This document shows, one piece after another, positions 8,691 to 16,645 of a stretch of DNA of 64,000 nt. Location of the stretch: the NCBI RefSeq assembly GCF_016786355.1, contig NZ_JADWYX010000028.1, positions 1 through 64,000 on the forward strand, in the 5' to 3' direction. Position 1 is the first letter of the stretch. Each line of letters opens with the position of its first letter. The position numbers and the translations under genes are program-made. Under the pieces are notes generated by a model. The model was not told where the DNA came from and made no database searches. It saw only the letters and a program-made list of their open reading frames with translations. Origin of the DNA: Frankia sp. AgB1.9. Lineage in GTDB: Bacteria; Actinomycetota; Actinomycetes; Frankiales; Frankiaceae.

Positions 8691-9179
8691 GTGACCGTCA
8701 CCGACCTGATCGGCACCGAGCTGCCCGCGGCGACCGTCGTCGTGGAGCGCGGCGCCGTCGCCGCCTTCGCCGCGGCCGTCACCGACACCTCGCCGGTCTA
8801 CCGCCGCGCGGACGCCGCCGCGGCGGCGGGCTTCGAAGCCATCCCGGCGCCGCCGACGTTCACCTTCGCCGCCCGGCTGATCGGCGCGTTCGAGGACCTC
8901 CAGCCCGACCGGCCCACGAGCGCCCTCGACGTCGCCGAGGTCATCGCCGAGCTGCGCAAGGACGGCGGGCTGATCCTGCACGCCGAGCAGGAGTTCACCT
9001 ACCACCGCCCGGTGCTGGCCGGCTCGACCGTCCGGGTCACCGGCCGGGTCGAGGACGTCCGCGTCACCACCAACAGCCGGGGCAAGCAGCTGACCTTCGT
9101 CAGCATCCGGACCGACACGCGTGACGAGGCTGGCGAGCTCCTCGTCACCGAGGTCATGACCCTCCTGCACCGCGCCTAG
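8691..9179 (+). CDS. MaoC N-terminal-type (FAS1-like) dehydratase
   Basis: Hotdog protein of 162 aa, family of the MaoC N-terminal/FAS1-like dehydratase domain. Features include an N-terminal ELPAATVVVERGAVAAFAAAV, the loop APPTFTFAARLI and FTYHRPVLAGSTVRVTGRV. It lacks a clear D-x-N-P-x-H hydratase motif, so it may be the non-catalytic, substrate-binding half of a heteromer with the MaoC at 7745. The GTG start is 8 bases after the DUF35 stop. In characterised relatives this domain is fused to DUF35 (ChsH2); here the parts are separate genes. Confidence 0.85.
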   Translation: MTVTDLIGTELPAATVVVERGAVAAFAAAVTDTSPVYRRADAAAAAGFEAIPAPPTFTFAARLIGAFEDLQPDRPTSALDVAEVIAELRKDGGLILHAEQEFTYHRPVLAGSTVRVTGRVEDVRVTTNSRGKQLTFVSIRTDTRDEAGELLVTEVMTLLHRA

Positions 9180-9189
9180 CCGGCCGGAC

Positions 9190-9240
9190 CTTCAGCCGAG
9201 CACGGCCTTTAGCCGAGCACGGCCTTCAGCCGAGCACGGC
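9190..9240. repeat. 3 x 17-bp tandem repeat across the TetR stop
   Basis: Three contiguous 17-bp units of CTTCAGCCGAGCACGGC; the middle copy has one C to T change. The innermost copy contains the stop codon of the TetR gene on the minus strand, and the others lie just beyond it. Similar 17-bp repeats occur at 36256 and 41393. Confidence 0.85.
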
Positions 9241-9783
9241 CAGGACCATCTCGGACAGCGCGGCGACGTCGGCGTCGACCATCGGCTCGCCGGTCATGCC
9301 CATCCGGTGGAGCAGGGTTCCGACCACGACGTCGACGAAGAACAGGACTCGGTGCTCGGGTTCGCCGAGCGCGTCCTGCAGCGCGCGCCGATAGGGGTCC
9401 TGCAGCCGCTCGGACAGGATCCCGCGCAGAGCCGGGTCGCTGACCGCGTCGCTGAACACACCGGCGAACGCGTCGCCGACCCCGGGTTCGCCGATCTTCG
9501 CCGCGACCCAGTGGATGGCCGAGGACATGACCTCGGCCTTGCCGCTGCCCTCCAGAGGCGCCGGGCCGAACGCGTCCAGGAGGCAGTCCACGATCAGCTC
9601 GCCCTTGGACGGCCAGCGCCGATAGATCGTCGTCTTGGCGACGCCTGCCGCCGCGGCGATGCGCTCGACGGTGGCCTGCGCGTAGCCGAGCTCGTGGACC
9701 GTCCTCAGCGTGGCGGCGAACACCGCGGCGTGGACGCCGGCGCGCGGGCGGCCGGGTGATCTGGCGGAAGTCGCCGAAGCCAT
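9226..9783 (-). CDS. TetR/AcrR-family transcriptional regulator
   Basis: A 185-aa repressor candidate. The N-terminal HTH is clear (ATVERIAAAAGVAKTTIYRRWPSK), followed by a ligand-binding helical domain with the C-terminal pattern of the TetR_C_11 or similar group. The ATG at 9783 is chosen over a GTG two codons earlier. It is divergent from a methyltransferase gene, and a large inverted repeat lies between them, so autoregulation and control of the methyltransferase are likely. The 3' end lies in a 17-bp tandem repeat. Confidence 0.9.
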   Translation of the reverse strand: MASATSARSPGRPRAGVHAAVFAATLRTVHELGYAQATVERIAAAAGVAKTTIYRRWPSKGELIVDCLLDAFGPAPLEGSGKAEVMSSAIHWVAAKIGEPGVGDAFAGVFSDAVSDPALRGILSERLQDPYRRALQDALGEPEHRVLFFVDVVVGTLLHRMGMTGEPMVDADVAALSEMVLAVLG

Positions 9784-9803
9784 TGCCACACGCTACCTGT
9801 TTT

Positions 9804-9850
9804 CGCTACCGTAGGTTTCGATACCTCAGGTAGCGAAACCTACGGTAGCG
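9804..9850. promoter_or_regulatory. TetR operator: 17-bp perfect inverted repeat
   Basis: Arms CGCTACCGTAGGTTTCG (9804-9820) and its exact complement (9834-9850), with a 13-base centre that holds another palindrome TACCTCAGGTA (9822-9832). Each arm contains the smaller palindrome CTACnGTAG. The right arm ends just before the methyltransferase start, and the whole lies between divergent genes. This is the expected layout for tandem TetR dimer binding. Confidence 0.8.
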
Positions 9851-9862
9851 GCTGGAGTGGTC

Positions 9863-10705
9863 ATGACCGATGGCAAGACCGATGGCAAGATCGACGGCGC
9901 GGCCCTGGATGGCGTGGCCGCCACGTGCCTGTGGACGCTGCGCAACCGCGCCGAGGAGTCGATGCATCCGGGCTCGGCGTTCGACGACCCGCTGGCGGAG
10001 CGCCTGTACCGCGGGATCGACTACGACTTCGAGCGGTTCGGCAAGCCCAGCCAGAGCCATCCGCTGCGCGCCCTCGCCCTGGACATCGCCATCCGCGGCT
10101 ACCTGGAGCGGCATCCCGCCGCCACGGTGGTCGCCCTCGGGGAGGGCCTGCAGACCACCTACTGGCGCCTGGGACGGCCCGGCCTCGACTGGCTGTCCGT
10201 CGACCTGCCACCCGTCATCGACCTGCGCCGACGCCTGCTCCCAGCGGAGCCAGGAATGACAGCGATCCCGACCTCGGCGCTCGACCACGCCTGGATGGAC
10301 GTCCCCGACCCGGACCGTGGCGTGTTCATCTCCGCCGAGGGTCTGTTCATGTACCTCGAACGCGACTCGGTGATGTCCCTGATCACCGAGTGCGCCACGC
10401 GCTTCCCGGGCGGGCAGCTGTTCTTCGACTCGATACCCGCCGCGTTCAGTAGTCGGACGATGAAGGGCTACCGGATGTCAGACCGCTACACCGCGCCGCC
10501 CATGCCGTTCAGCCTGTCGGTCTCCGAGGCCGCCGACCTGCCCGCCCAGATCCCTGGCGTGGCCGCCGCCGAGGACCTACAGCCGCCCCCCGGCCGCAAG
10601 GCCTGGCGGTCACGGACGCTCCGGAAGGTCGCGAACCTGCCAGGACCACGCGACCTTCGCCCTTCGATCACTCTGCTGAGCTTCGCCACCGCCCCTGGGC
10701 AGTAG
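9863..10705 (+). CDS. Class I SAM-dependent methyltransferase, LCMT/TcmP type
   Basis: Cytoplasmic O-methyltransferase candidate of 280 aa in the leucine carboxyl methyltransferase family common in actinomycetes. It shows the N-terminal GVAATCLWTLRNRAEES, the SAM-binding region ATVVALGEGLQTTYWRL (normally LGaGLDTR), WLSVDLPPVIDLRRRLL and the later FISAEGLFMYLERDSV. The GEGLQT variant of the glycine motif is unusual but is seen in related proteins. The ATG at 9863 has GGAG 5 bases upstream and is favoured over GTG 9857. Expression is likely set by the divergent TetR. The substrate is unknown. Confidence 0.87.
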   Translation: MTDGKTDGKIDGAALDGVAATCLWTLRNRAEESMHPGSAFDDPLAERLYRGIDYDFERFGKPSQSHPLRALALDIAIRGYLERHPAATVVALGEGLQTTYWRLGRPGLDWLSVDLPPVIDLRRRLLPAEPGMTAIPTSALDHAWMDVPDPDRGVFISAEGLFMYLERDSVMSLITECATRFPGGQLFFDSIPAAFSSRTMKGYRMSDRYTAPPMPFSLSVSEAADLPAQIPGVAAAEDLQPPPGRKAWRSRTLRKVANLPGPRDLRPSITLLSFATAPGQ

Positions 10706-10813
10706 GCCCCGAGCGCTGTCCGGCCGCGGCCGCGCGTCGTGGTGGTGGTCGCATTTGGGCGTCGAGGAGCCGCGCGGAATGCGGGCGGGCGCCCGTCACG
10801 GAATGATGCGAAC

Positions 10814-12067
10814 GTGACGACTTCCGCCTCGACGACCGAGTCCGCCCCTTCCGCCGAGTCCGTCGAGCCCAAGGCCGGCCCCGGCGCGCTGCCGCTGGCT
10901 GGGCTGCTCGTCGTCGGCTTCGAGCAGGCCGTCGCGGCGCCACTGGCGACCCGGCACCTGGCCGACTTCGGTGCCCGCGTCATCAAGGTGGAGAACCCCA
11001 ACGGTGGCGACATGGCGCGCTCCTACGACGGAGCCTGGCATGACGAGATCGGCGCGCACTTCGCCTGGCTGAACCGGGGCAAGGAGTCGTTCGCCGTCAA
11101 CCTGCGGGACGAACGCGGCGCCGCGGCGCTGGAGGAGCTGCTCGCGAAGGCAGATGTGGTCGTCCAGAACCTGGCCCCCGGCGCCGCCGCCCGCCGGGGC
11201 CTGGCCGCCGAGCAGCTGGTCGAGCGCTTCCCGCGGATCATCGCCGTGGACATCTCCGGCTACGGCGACGGCGGGCCACTCTCGCACAAGCGGGCGTACG
11301 ACCTGCTGGTCCAGTCCGAGTCCGGCTCGTGCGCGATCACCGGTCACGAGGGCCACCCCGCGAAGGCCGGCATCCCGCTCGCCGACATCGGCGGCGGCAT
11401 GTACACGCTCACGTCGGTGCTCGCCGCCCTGCACGCCCGCACCGCGACGGGCCGGGGCGCCGCGATCCAGGTGAGCCTGTTCGACGCGGCCGTCGAATGG
11501 ATGGGCTACGCGCTGAACTTCACCATGGGTTCGGGCCTGGTCCAGGAGCCGAACGGCGTCAGCTCCCCCGCGGTCTCGCCCTACGGCAACTACCGCACCA
11601 AGGACGGTCAGGTGCTGGTGCTCGGCACGACGAACAACGGCGAGTGGCAACGGCTGGCCCGCGAGATCCTCGGCAGCACGGACCTCGCCGAGGACAAGCG
11701 GTTCGCCGAGAACGACGACCGGGTCCGGCTTCGGGCCGATCTCGACGTGCACATAGCCGCCTGGGCCCGCAGCGTGACGCTCGCCGACGCCCGGGAGCAG
11801 CTCGACAAGGCCGGCATCGGCAACGCCCGGCTGAACACCGTGCCGGACGTCATCGACCACCCGCACCTGGCCGCCCGGGACCGCTGGCGCGAGGTCGCGA
11901 CCCCGTCGGGCCCGATCCGCGCGGTCCTCCCGCCCCCGGTGAACAAGGACTGGACCTTCCCGATGGGCGACATCCCCGCCCTCGGCGCCCACACCGCGTC
12001 GATCCTCACCGAACTCGGCCACACCCCCGACGACCTGGCCGCCCTCCACGCCGACGGCGTCATCTGA
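10814..12067 (+). CDS. CaiB/BaiF family III CoA-transferase
   Basis: Moves CoA between carboxylic acids through a protein-bound aspartyl-CoA intermediate. 417 aa with the starting fold LAGLLVVGFEQAVAAPLATRHLADFGARVIKVE, then RGKESFAVNLRDE and the active-site segment GIPLADIGGGMYTLTSV, which keeps the catalytic Asp. The C-terminal portion NARLNTVPDVIDHPHLAARDRW is typical. The start is uncertain: GTG 10814 gives a protein starting with a Ser/Thr-rich stretch, while GTG 10739 would add 25 residues; neither has a good ribosome-binding site. An ATPase relic follows directly. Confidence 0.9.
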   Translation: MTTSASTTESAPSAESVEPKAGPGALPLAGLLVVGFEQAVAAPLATRHLADFGARVIKVENPNGGDMARSYDGAWHDEIGAHFAWLNRGKESFAVNLRDERGAAALEELLAKADVVVQNLAPGAAARRGLAAEQLVERFPRIIAVDISGYGDGGPLSHKRAYDLLVQSESGSCAITGHEGHPAKAGIPLADIGGGMYTLTSVLAALHARTATGRGAAIQVSLFDAAVEWMGYALNFTMGSGLVQEPNGVSSPAVSPYGNYRTKDGQVLVLGTTNNGEWQRLAREILGSTDLAEDKRFAENDDRVRLRADLDVHIAAWARSVTLADAREQLDKAGIGNARLNTVPDVIDHPHLAARDRWREVATPSGPIRAVLPPPVNKDWTFPMGDIPALGAHTASILTELGHTPDDLAALHADGVI

Positions 12068-12084
12068 CCGACCCGAATTCCACC

Positions 12085-12345
12085 GGTACTGACCAGATCG
12101 ACGCCGTTGTTCTCGCTGGGCGAGAACGTCGCCCGATCCTGTTCGGCGAGGCGAAATGGGCCCGGTCCGTGGACGCGCGCCGCCTCGCCCCCAAACTGAC
12201 CGACAAGGCTCGCAACCTGCTCGTCGCCACCCTTGGAGCCGCGAAGGCAGAAACGGCCGCCGCCCCGACCCGGCTCTCCTTCTGCGCCCGCGAGCAGGTC
12301 CGCAACGCCCCACAGGACGCGCTCGTCGTCACCGCGGCGGACAAT
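12085..12345 (+). pseudogene. Relic of AAA ATPase C-terminus (DUF234 type)
   Basis: Directly after the CaiB stop a reading frame without any start codon encodes DQIDAVVLAGRERRPILFGE, then AKWARSVDARRL and finally SFCAREQVRNAPQDALVVTAAD. This is the typical C-terminal part of actinobacterial ATP-binding proteins with a DUF234-like nuclease-fold tail. The ATPase domain is absent, so this is a 3' remnant left by deletion or recombination. The frame then runs out over the 3' end of the next gene on the opposite strand. Confidence 0.7.
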
Positions 12346-12389
12346 AGGTCATGGCGCCGCCAGGGCGATGGCGCCGTACGGGCGAACGG

Positions 12390-13001
12390 CTACGAGGTGA
12401 TGGCGACGCCTCGTCGGAGGAAGGTGTCGTCGGTGAGCTGGGCGAGCATGAAGTCGGCGACGTCGGCGTAGGAGACCTTGGACGCCACAGTCAGGCGCAG
12501 GTCGGTGCCCGTCCGGTGGTGCCCGGTGTGCCGGGCACCGGAGAGGATGGCCGGTCGCACGACGGTCCAGGCGGTGTCGCTGGCGCGGATGAGCTCCTCC
12601 ATTCCCTCCTTGTCTCGCATCAACGATCGGATCGCGACCCGGGCGATGGCGACGTAGAGGTTGCGGTGGCGGCTGTCGGCCACGCCGTATCCACTGACGG
12701 CGACCAGGCGGCGCACGCCGTGGGCTTCCATCGCCGCCACGATGGAACGCATCCCGTCGGTACAGACCGTGCTGCCCCAACGACGCTGGCCCAGCGCACT
12801 GAGCACGGCTTCGCTGCCGGCGACGACGCGCTTCACGACGTCGGTGTCGCGGACGTCGCCGGCCACCCCCCGCAGGCGCTCGTGGACGGCGAGGCGGCCT
12901 GGGTCGCGGGCCAGCGCGGTGACGGTGTGACCCTGCTGGAGCGCCTGTTCGACCAGTTGGCGCCCGGTGTGGCCCGTGCCGCCGAAGACCGCCAGATGCA
13001 T
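12390..13001 (-). CDS. NAD(P)-binding protein, NmrA/atypical SDR
   Basis: A 203-aa Rossmann protein of the atypical SDR (NmrA or BVR-B-like) group. The nucleotide-binding loop AVFGGTGHTGRQLVEQAL lies at residues 4-21. LVAVSGYGV and AWTVVRPAILS follow, in place of a classical YxxxK pair. The ATG at 13001 is used: it begins directly at the first beta strand and GGAAGGA is 9 bases upstream; a longer frame to 13400 runs through the divergent MarR gene. It is probably an oxidoreductase or redox sensor controlled by the divergent MarR. Confidence 0.88.
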   Translation of the reverse strand: MHLAVFGGTGHTGRQLVEQALQQGHTVTALARDPGRLAVHERLRGVAGDVRDTDVVKRVVAGSEAVLSALGQRRWGSTVCTDGMRSIVAAMEAHGVRRLVAVSGYGVADSRHRNLYVAIARVAIRSLMRDKEGMEELIRASDTAWTVVRPAILSGARHTGHHRTGTDLRLTVASKVSYADVADFMLAQLTDDTFLRRGVAITS

Positions 13002-13033
13002 GCCGTGTGTCCTTCCAACCCAAGACAGTTTGA

Positions 13034-13064
13034 GACTCCAAGCATCGGAGAGATAGTTGGAGTC
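13034..13064. promoter_or_regulatory. Inverted repeat in NmrA/MarR intergenic region
   Basis: GACTCCAA (13034-13041) and TTGGAGTC (13057-13064) separated by 15 bases, with an extra TTGGAG at 13073-13078. Located between divergent start codons, this is a candidate MarR binding site. Confidence 0.5.
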
Positions 13065-13098
13065 GTCAAGTGTTGGAGGTTCCATGTAATGTCGGCCG

Positions 13099-13623
13099 GT
13101 GGTCGAGCCCGCCAGCCCTACCGGCGACGCCCTGACCCATGCGGTCGTCAAGCAGGTGATCCTCCTCGCGGGCACGATCAGCACGCTGGGCGCGGACCTG
13201 CTCAAGGAGCTCGATCTCACGGAGCCGCTGGCGAACGCCCTGTGGCGCCTGGACCCTGACGCGCCCGCGCCATCGATGCGCATGCTCGCGGCCACCCTGA
13301 ACTGCGACCCGTCCACGGTCACGTTTCTCACCGACCGGCTGGAACAGCGCGGCCTCATCCAACGGCGGCCGGTACCGACCAATCGACGCCAGAAGGTCAT
13401 CAGCCTGACCGACCGGGGTGTCGAGGCCCGCGGCCGGCTAATTCAGGCTCTGACCGCCGGTTCCCCGTTCGCCCGCCTCTCGACGGAGGACCGGCACCAG
13501 CTCCACGTGCTGCTCGGCCGGGCGGGGGCCGACCCGAGCCGTTTCACCTGCCAGCCCTCCACCCCAACCGGGGCAGGCGGGAACGAGGCGGGCGCGACCA
13601 ACGGGCCCGATCCGGGCCCCTGA
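13099..13623 (+). CDS. MarR-family transcriptional regulator
   Basis: Winged-HTH dimeric regulator of 174 aa. The DNA-binding part MRMLAATLNCDPSTVTFLTD, then LEQRGLIQRRPVPTNRRQKV, shows the recognition helix and wing of MarR. GVEARGRLIQAL starts the dimerisation helix. A Gly/Ala-rich tail is not conserved. GTG start at 13099, 98 bases from the divergent NmrA-like gene, which is its probable target. Members commonly respond to phenolics or oxidants; the ligand here is unknown. Confidence 0.9.
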   Translation: MVEPASPTGDALTHAVVKQVILLAGTISTLGADLLKELDLTEPLANALWRLDPDAPAPSMRMLAATLNCDPSTVTFLTDRLEQRGLIQRRPVPTNRRQKVISLTDRGVEARGRLIQALTAGSPFARLSTEDRHQLHVLLGRAGADPSRFTCQPSTPTGAGGNEAGATNGPDPGP

Positions 13624-13825
13624 GCACCCCGCCTGGCGCTCAGGCCGGCCGGCGCGAGCACGGCCCGGCTGGATCGTCGCCCAGGAAACCGCCGTGTCGG
13701 CGACTCCTCCCGCGATCTTCCGAGCCGGTACATCGTTCACCGCGGGACCCCGGTCGGTGTCCCGCCCCGACCAAGCTGCGCCCGGCCCGCCGGCGCAGTC
13801 CCGGCTGGTCCGAGGCAGCGACTTG

Positions 13826-14146
13826 CCTGCGCAGACGTCGATCATCCGGCTAGCTAGTGTCGCGACCGCCAACGTCTGCCCGTCACCTTGATCGCTGTTT
13901 TCGCCCTCTAGTGGCTACGAAACAGCGCCAGTAATGACCACCGGAGGGCCGAAACGGCGATCAAGGGGACGCCGAAACGGACGAACCTTGCCGGAGGCGG
14001 CACTGGGCAGGCTGCCACATCTTGATCGAGAACTGCGCAGGGATAAACAGGACGAATTGGGGCGTTGGACGCCGTTCTGCCTGCGCAGCCGGTGATCAAG
14101 GCGTCTCGATCGGGCGTGAGACCGTCTTGATCAGCAGCTGCGCAGG
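13826..14146. repeat. Four alternating 21-base palindrome half-units
   Basis: Units of form CTTGATC-n5-CTGCGCAGG occur at 14021-14041 and 14126-14146 on the plus strand, and as reverse complement at about 13826-13844 and 14080-14100. The pair 14021/14080 can fold into a hairpin. Function unknown. Confidence 0.6.
13853..13998 (+). repeat. Dispersed 146-bp palindromic repeat, copy 1
   Basis: Begins GCTAGTGTCGCGACCGC and ends ACCTTGCCGGAGGC. Its core at 13886-13966 is a large imperfect hairpin with arms CCTTGATCGCTGTTTTCG and the complementary CGAAACGGCGATCAAGG. An inverted copy lies at 16735-16879, and the core alone recurs at 48276-48354. There is no coding content, so it resembles REP or MITE-like elements. 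Confidence 0.8.
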
Positions 14147-14301
14147 GGAACTTGGGCCGACCTGGCCATCGCCGACCCGGGCGCCGCCGACCCGGCCACC
14201 GCTGCCGTCCGGCCGCCGCCGACCCGGCCGCCTTTGCCGTCGCCTACGACGACGACGGGCGCAGCACCAGGTCGGCGGCGGACGTCAGCGTTCGTTTCGG
14301 C

Positions 14302-15624
14302 TCAGCCGCCGAGGGCGCGGTAGGTGGTGGGCTCGCCCTTGCTGTCGAGGTCGGTGACGAGGCCGCCCTTCACGCAGACCGCGGGGGTCGCCGGATTGGC
14401 CTTGCCACCGCACTGGAACTTCATCGGGTCGGCGCCCGGAAGCGGCTGCACGGGCATCGACTTGATGGCCGTGGTGATCGAGGCCGGCGTGACGTCACCC
14501 GTGAGGCCCGTGGTCGCGGACTGCAGGGCGGCGACGACGGTGAACATGCTCAGCGAGCCCTGCCGGTTGATCTCGATGTCCGAGCCCTTGCCGTAGGTGT
14601 TCACGACCGCGGCGAACAGCCGGGTGGACGGGTTGTCGGTCCCGATCGGCGCGGTCGCGGTCACGGTGACGCCCTTGAGCACGGAGCCGGGGACCGCCTT
14701 GCGGGTGGCGTCGGTGATGCACTGCGCGATCGCCGTGACCGGGCCGGTGAAACCGACCGTGTGCAGGCCATTGAGGGCCGCGATACAGAACGAGTCGCTA
14801 CCGATCACCTGGACGACTCGGGGGCCCCCGGAGGCGATCCGCTGCATCTGTGGCGTCATGTCGGCGGTGCCCGGTGGGACGGCGACGACGTCAAGCTTGA
14901 TGCCCGCCGCCTTGAACGCGGCCGGCGCGATCGTCTGGTAGATGCTCATGACGGCCGGCACGTCGATGGCGACGGCCGAGACCGTGTCGACCTTGTTCTC
15001 CTTGGCCAGCTGGATCGGCAGCGTGACCAGGCCGAACAGCGCGTCCGCGAGGACGAACGACGAGTCCTTGTCCGTCATGATCGACGCCGAGTTGGCGCCG
15101 CCGAACAGCACCGGGATGTGCGCCTGGTGCAGCGGCGGCCACATGCCCTCGCTGACCGCTGTGGAGCCGACGACGACCGCGGCCACGTTGTCCTCGACCA
15201 TGCGGTTCGCGCAGTCGGTGCCCTTCGCCGGGTCGGCGAGGGTGTCGCACTTGACCAGCTCGATCGGGTGCCCGGCGAGGCCGCCCTTACGGTCGTTGAG
15301 GTACTTGACCGTCACGTCGGCCACGGCGCTCTCGAAGGACAGGTCCGTGACGGCGCCCTTGCCGTCCGAGATCATGCCGATCTTGACGGGCGTGCCCTTG
15401 GCCTGGTTGACCGGGCCGAGCAGCTGGTCGGCGGCGGCGCTGGCACTGGTCGCCGCGGGCGTCGTTCCGGAGCCCGCGGTGCTTCCGCCGCAGGCGGCCA
15501 GCGCCAGGGTGACGGTCAGGGTGGCTAAGGCGGCTAAGGCGCGGGCGCGCTTCGGTAACCGGCCCGGGCGCGCCGCGGCGTCCGGCACGGCCCGCGGGCC
15601 AGCTGAGATCCCCAGGTGAGGCAT
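14302..15624 (-). CDS. ABC transporter substrate-binding lipoprotein (HAAT family)
   Basis: Extracytoplasmic receptor of 440 aa for a branched-chain-amino-acid-type importer. It has a long N-terminal signal with hydrophobic ALAALATLTVTLALAAC, giving a lipobox LAAC near residue 46. The periplasmic-binding-protein type 1 fold follows: GTPVKIGMISDGKGAV, then LAGHPIELVKCDT with Cys pairs typical of this group. ATG at 15624; no good ribosome-binding site is evident. No permease is adjacent; the nearest is the livG-livHMF operon 8 kb away. The gene and the next TetR gene are bracketed by inverted 146-bp repeats. Confidence 0.9.
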   Translation of the reverse strand: MPHLGISAGPRAVPDAAARPGRLPKRARALAALATLTVTLALAACGGSTAGSGTTPAATSASAAADQLLGPVNQAKGTPVKIGMISDGKGAVTDLSFESAVADVTVKYLNDRKGGLAGHPIELVKCDTLADPAKGTDCANRMVEDNVAAVVVGSTAVSEGMWPPLHQAHIPVLFGGANSASIMTDKDSSFVLADALFGLVTLPIQLAKENKVDTVSAVAIDVPAVMSIYQTIAPAAFKAAGIKLDVVAVPPGTADMTPQMQRIASGGPRVVQVIGSDSFCIAALNGLHTVGFTGPVTAIAQCITDATRKAVPGSVLKGVTVTATAPIGTDNPSTRLFAAVVNTYGKGSDIEINRQGSLSMFTVVAALQSATTGLTGDVTPASITTAIKSMPVQPLPGADPMKFQCGGKANPATPAVCVKGGLVTDLDSKGEPTTYRALGG

Positions 15625-15895
15625 GCGAGGTGTCCATCTCTCGTGGCGTAACAGGGTGTAGCGAGTGAGAGTGAATGCTCGCGTACCAACACATCGACGT
15701 CAACGGGTCAACAAGACCTCTATGTGAATTGCGTCAATTTCCCGTCGGGAGTCGTCCTCGGAGACCCTAGCCGGCACCAGGACGCCGGAACCGCGAAACT
15801 GGGCCTTCCCACCATCACGTCGGTCCCGACCTGGCTCCTCCAGCTCACGGCCAAGCGAGTGGAGGCTCATGATGGTTCTGGAAGGGAGCACGGCC

Positions 15896-16645
15896 ATGGC
15901 AACGGGACCCGAGACCCGGTTACGGGCGGACGCGCGGCGCAACCGCGACCGGATCATCGCCACCGCGAAGCTGGCCTTCGCCGACGACGGCCCGGACGTG
16001 CCCATGGAGGAGATCGCCCGGCTGGCCGGCGTCGGTGTCGGCACGCTCTACCGGCGGTTCCCCGACCGTGACGCCCTCGTTGTCGCCGTCGTCCGCGACA
16101 GCCTCGCGACCGCGCTGGCCCGCGCCCGCGCCGCGACCGCCGAGGCCGAGGAGCCGGCCCGCGGCGACGACGGGACCGGCCCCGACCTCGCCGCCCGGCC
16201 CGGGACTGCCCCGAGCGGCGCCACCGGCCGCGGGCCAGCAGACGCGCCGGGTTCCGGACGAGCCTGGGAGACGCTCGTGCACAGCCTGAGCAGCCCGCGC
16301 GAGCTGCGGCTGACGATGCGGCTGGCCAACCTGTTCTCCCCGGGCACGGCCGCGGCGGTCCAGGCAGACCCGTCGATCCAACAGATCCGCCGGGAGTACG
16401 CCGAGACGCTCGACAGCCTGGTCCACGCGGCGCAGGCCGAGGGGTCACTGCGCCCGGACGTCGGCGCGGGCGACGTCGCGCACCTGCTCTCGCTGGTCGC
16501 CTACAGCCTGAACCGCGCCCCGCACGAGAACGCCGAGATCGCCTTCGAACGCGCCCGCGCGATCGTCCTCGACGGCCTGCGCGCCCACCCCGCTGCCCCC
16601 CTGCCCGGCCGCCCGCTCACCACCCGGGACCTCGGGCCCGAATAG
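15896..16645 (+). CDS. TetR-family transcriptional regulator
   Basis: A 249-aa regulator with the N-terminal HTH RLRADARRNRDRIIATAKL, VPMEEIARLAGVGVGTLYRR. A long Ala/Gly-rich low-complexity insertion (about residues 88-125) separates it from the C-terminal helical domain. The ATG at 15896 has GAAGGGAG 7 bases upstream and is preferred to ATG 15869, which is also possible. It is divergent from the substrate-binding lipoprotein gene, 271 bases away, and may control it. Confidence 0.88.
   Translation: MATGPETRLRADARRNRDRIIATAKLAFADDGPDVPMEEIARLAGVGVGTLYRRFPDRDALVVAVVRDSLATALARARAATAEAEEPARGDDGTGPDLAARPGTAPSGATGRGPADAPGSGRAWETLVHSLSSPRELRLTMRLANLFSPGTAAAVQADPSIQQIRREYAETLDSLVHAAQAEGSLRPDVGAGDVAHLLSLVAYSLNRAPHENAEIAFERARAIVLDGLRAHPAAPLPGRPLTTRDLGPE

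Larger units (their letters stand above)
13624..14301. other. 678-base intergenic region filled with repeats
   Basis: No gene is recognised. It holds a 146-bp dispersed repeat with a long palindrome (13853-13998), four copies of a 21-base unit of form CTTGATC-n5-CTGCGCAGG in alternating orientation (13826-14146), and low-complexity GCCGACCCGGCC-like repeats at 14170-14240. The region appears to have collected repeats downstream of MarR and of the minus-strand substrate-binding gene. Confidence 0.6.

Noticed and set aside
9190-9240. Short tandem repeats as a CRISPR array
   Set aside because: Units are 17 bp, contiguous and without unique spacers; no cas genes are present.
14152-15528. 458-aa plus-strand ORF opposite the lipoprotein gene
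   Set aside because: Composition is Asp/Arg/Gly-biased shadow; the opposite frame has signal peptide and binding-protein motifs.
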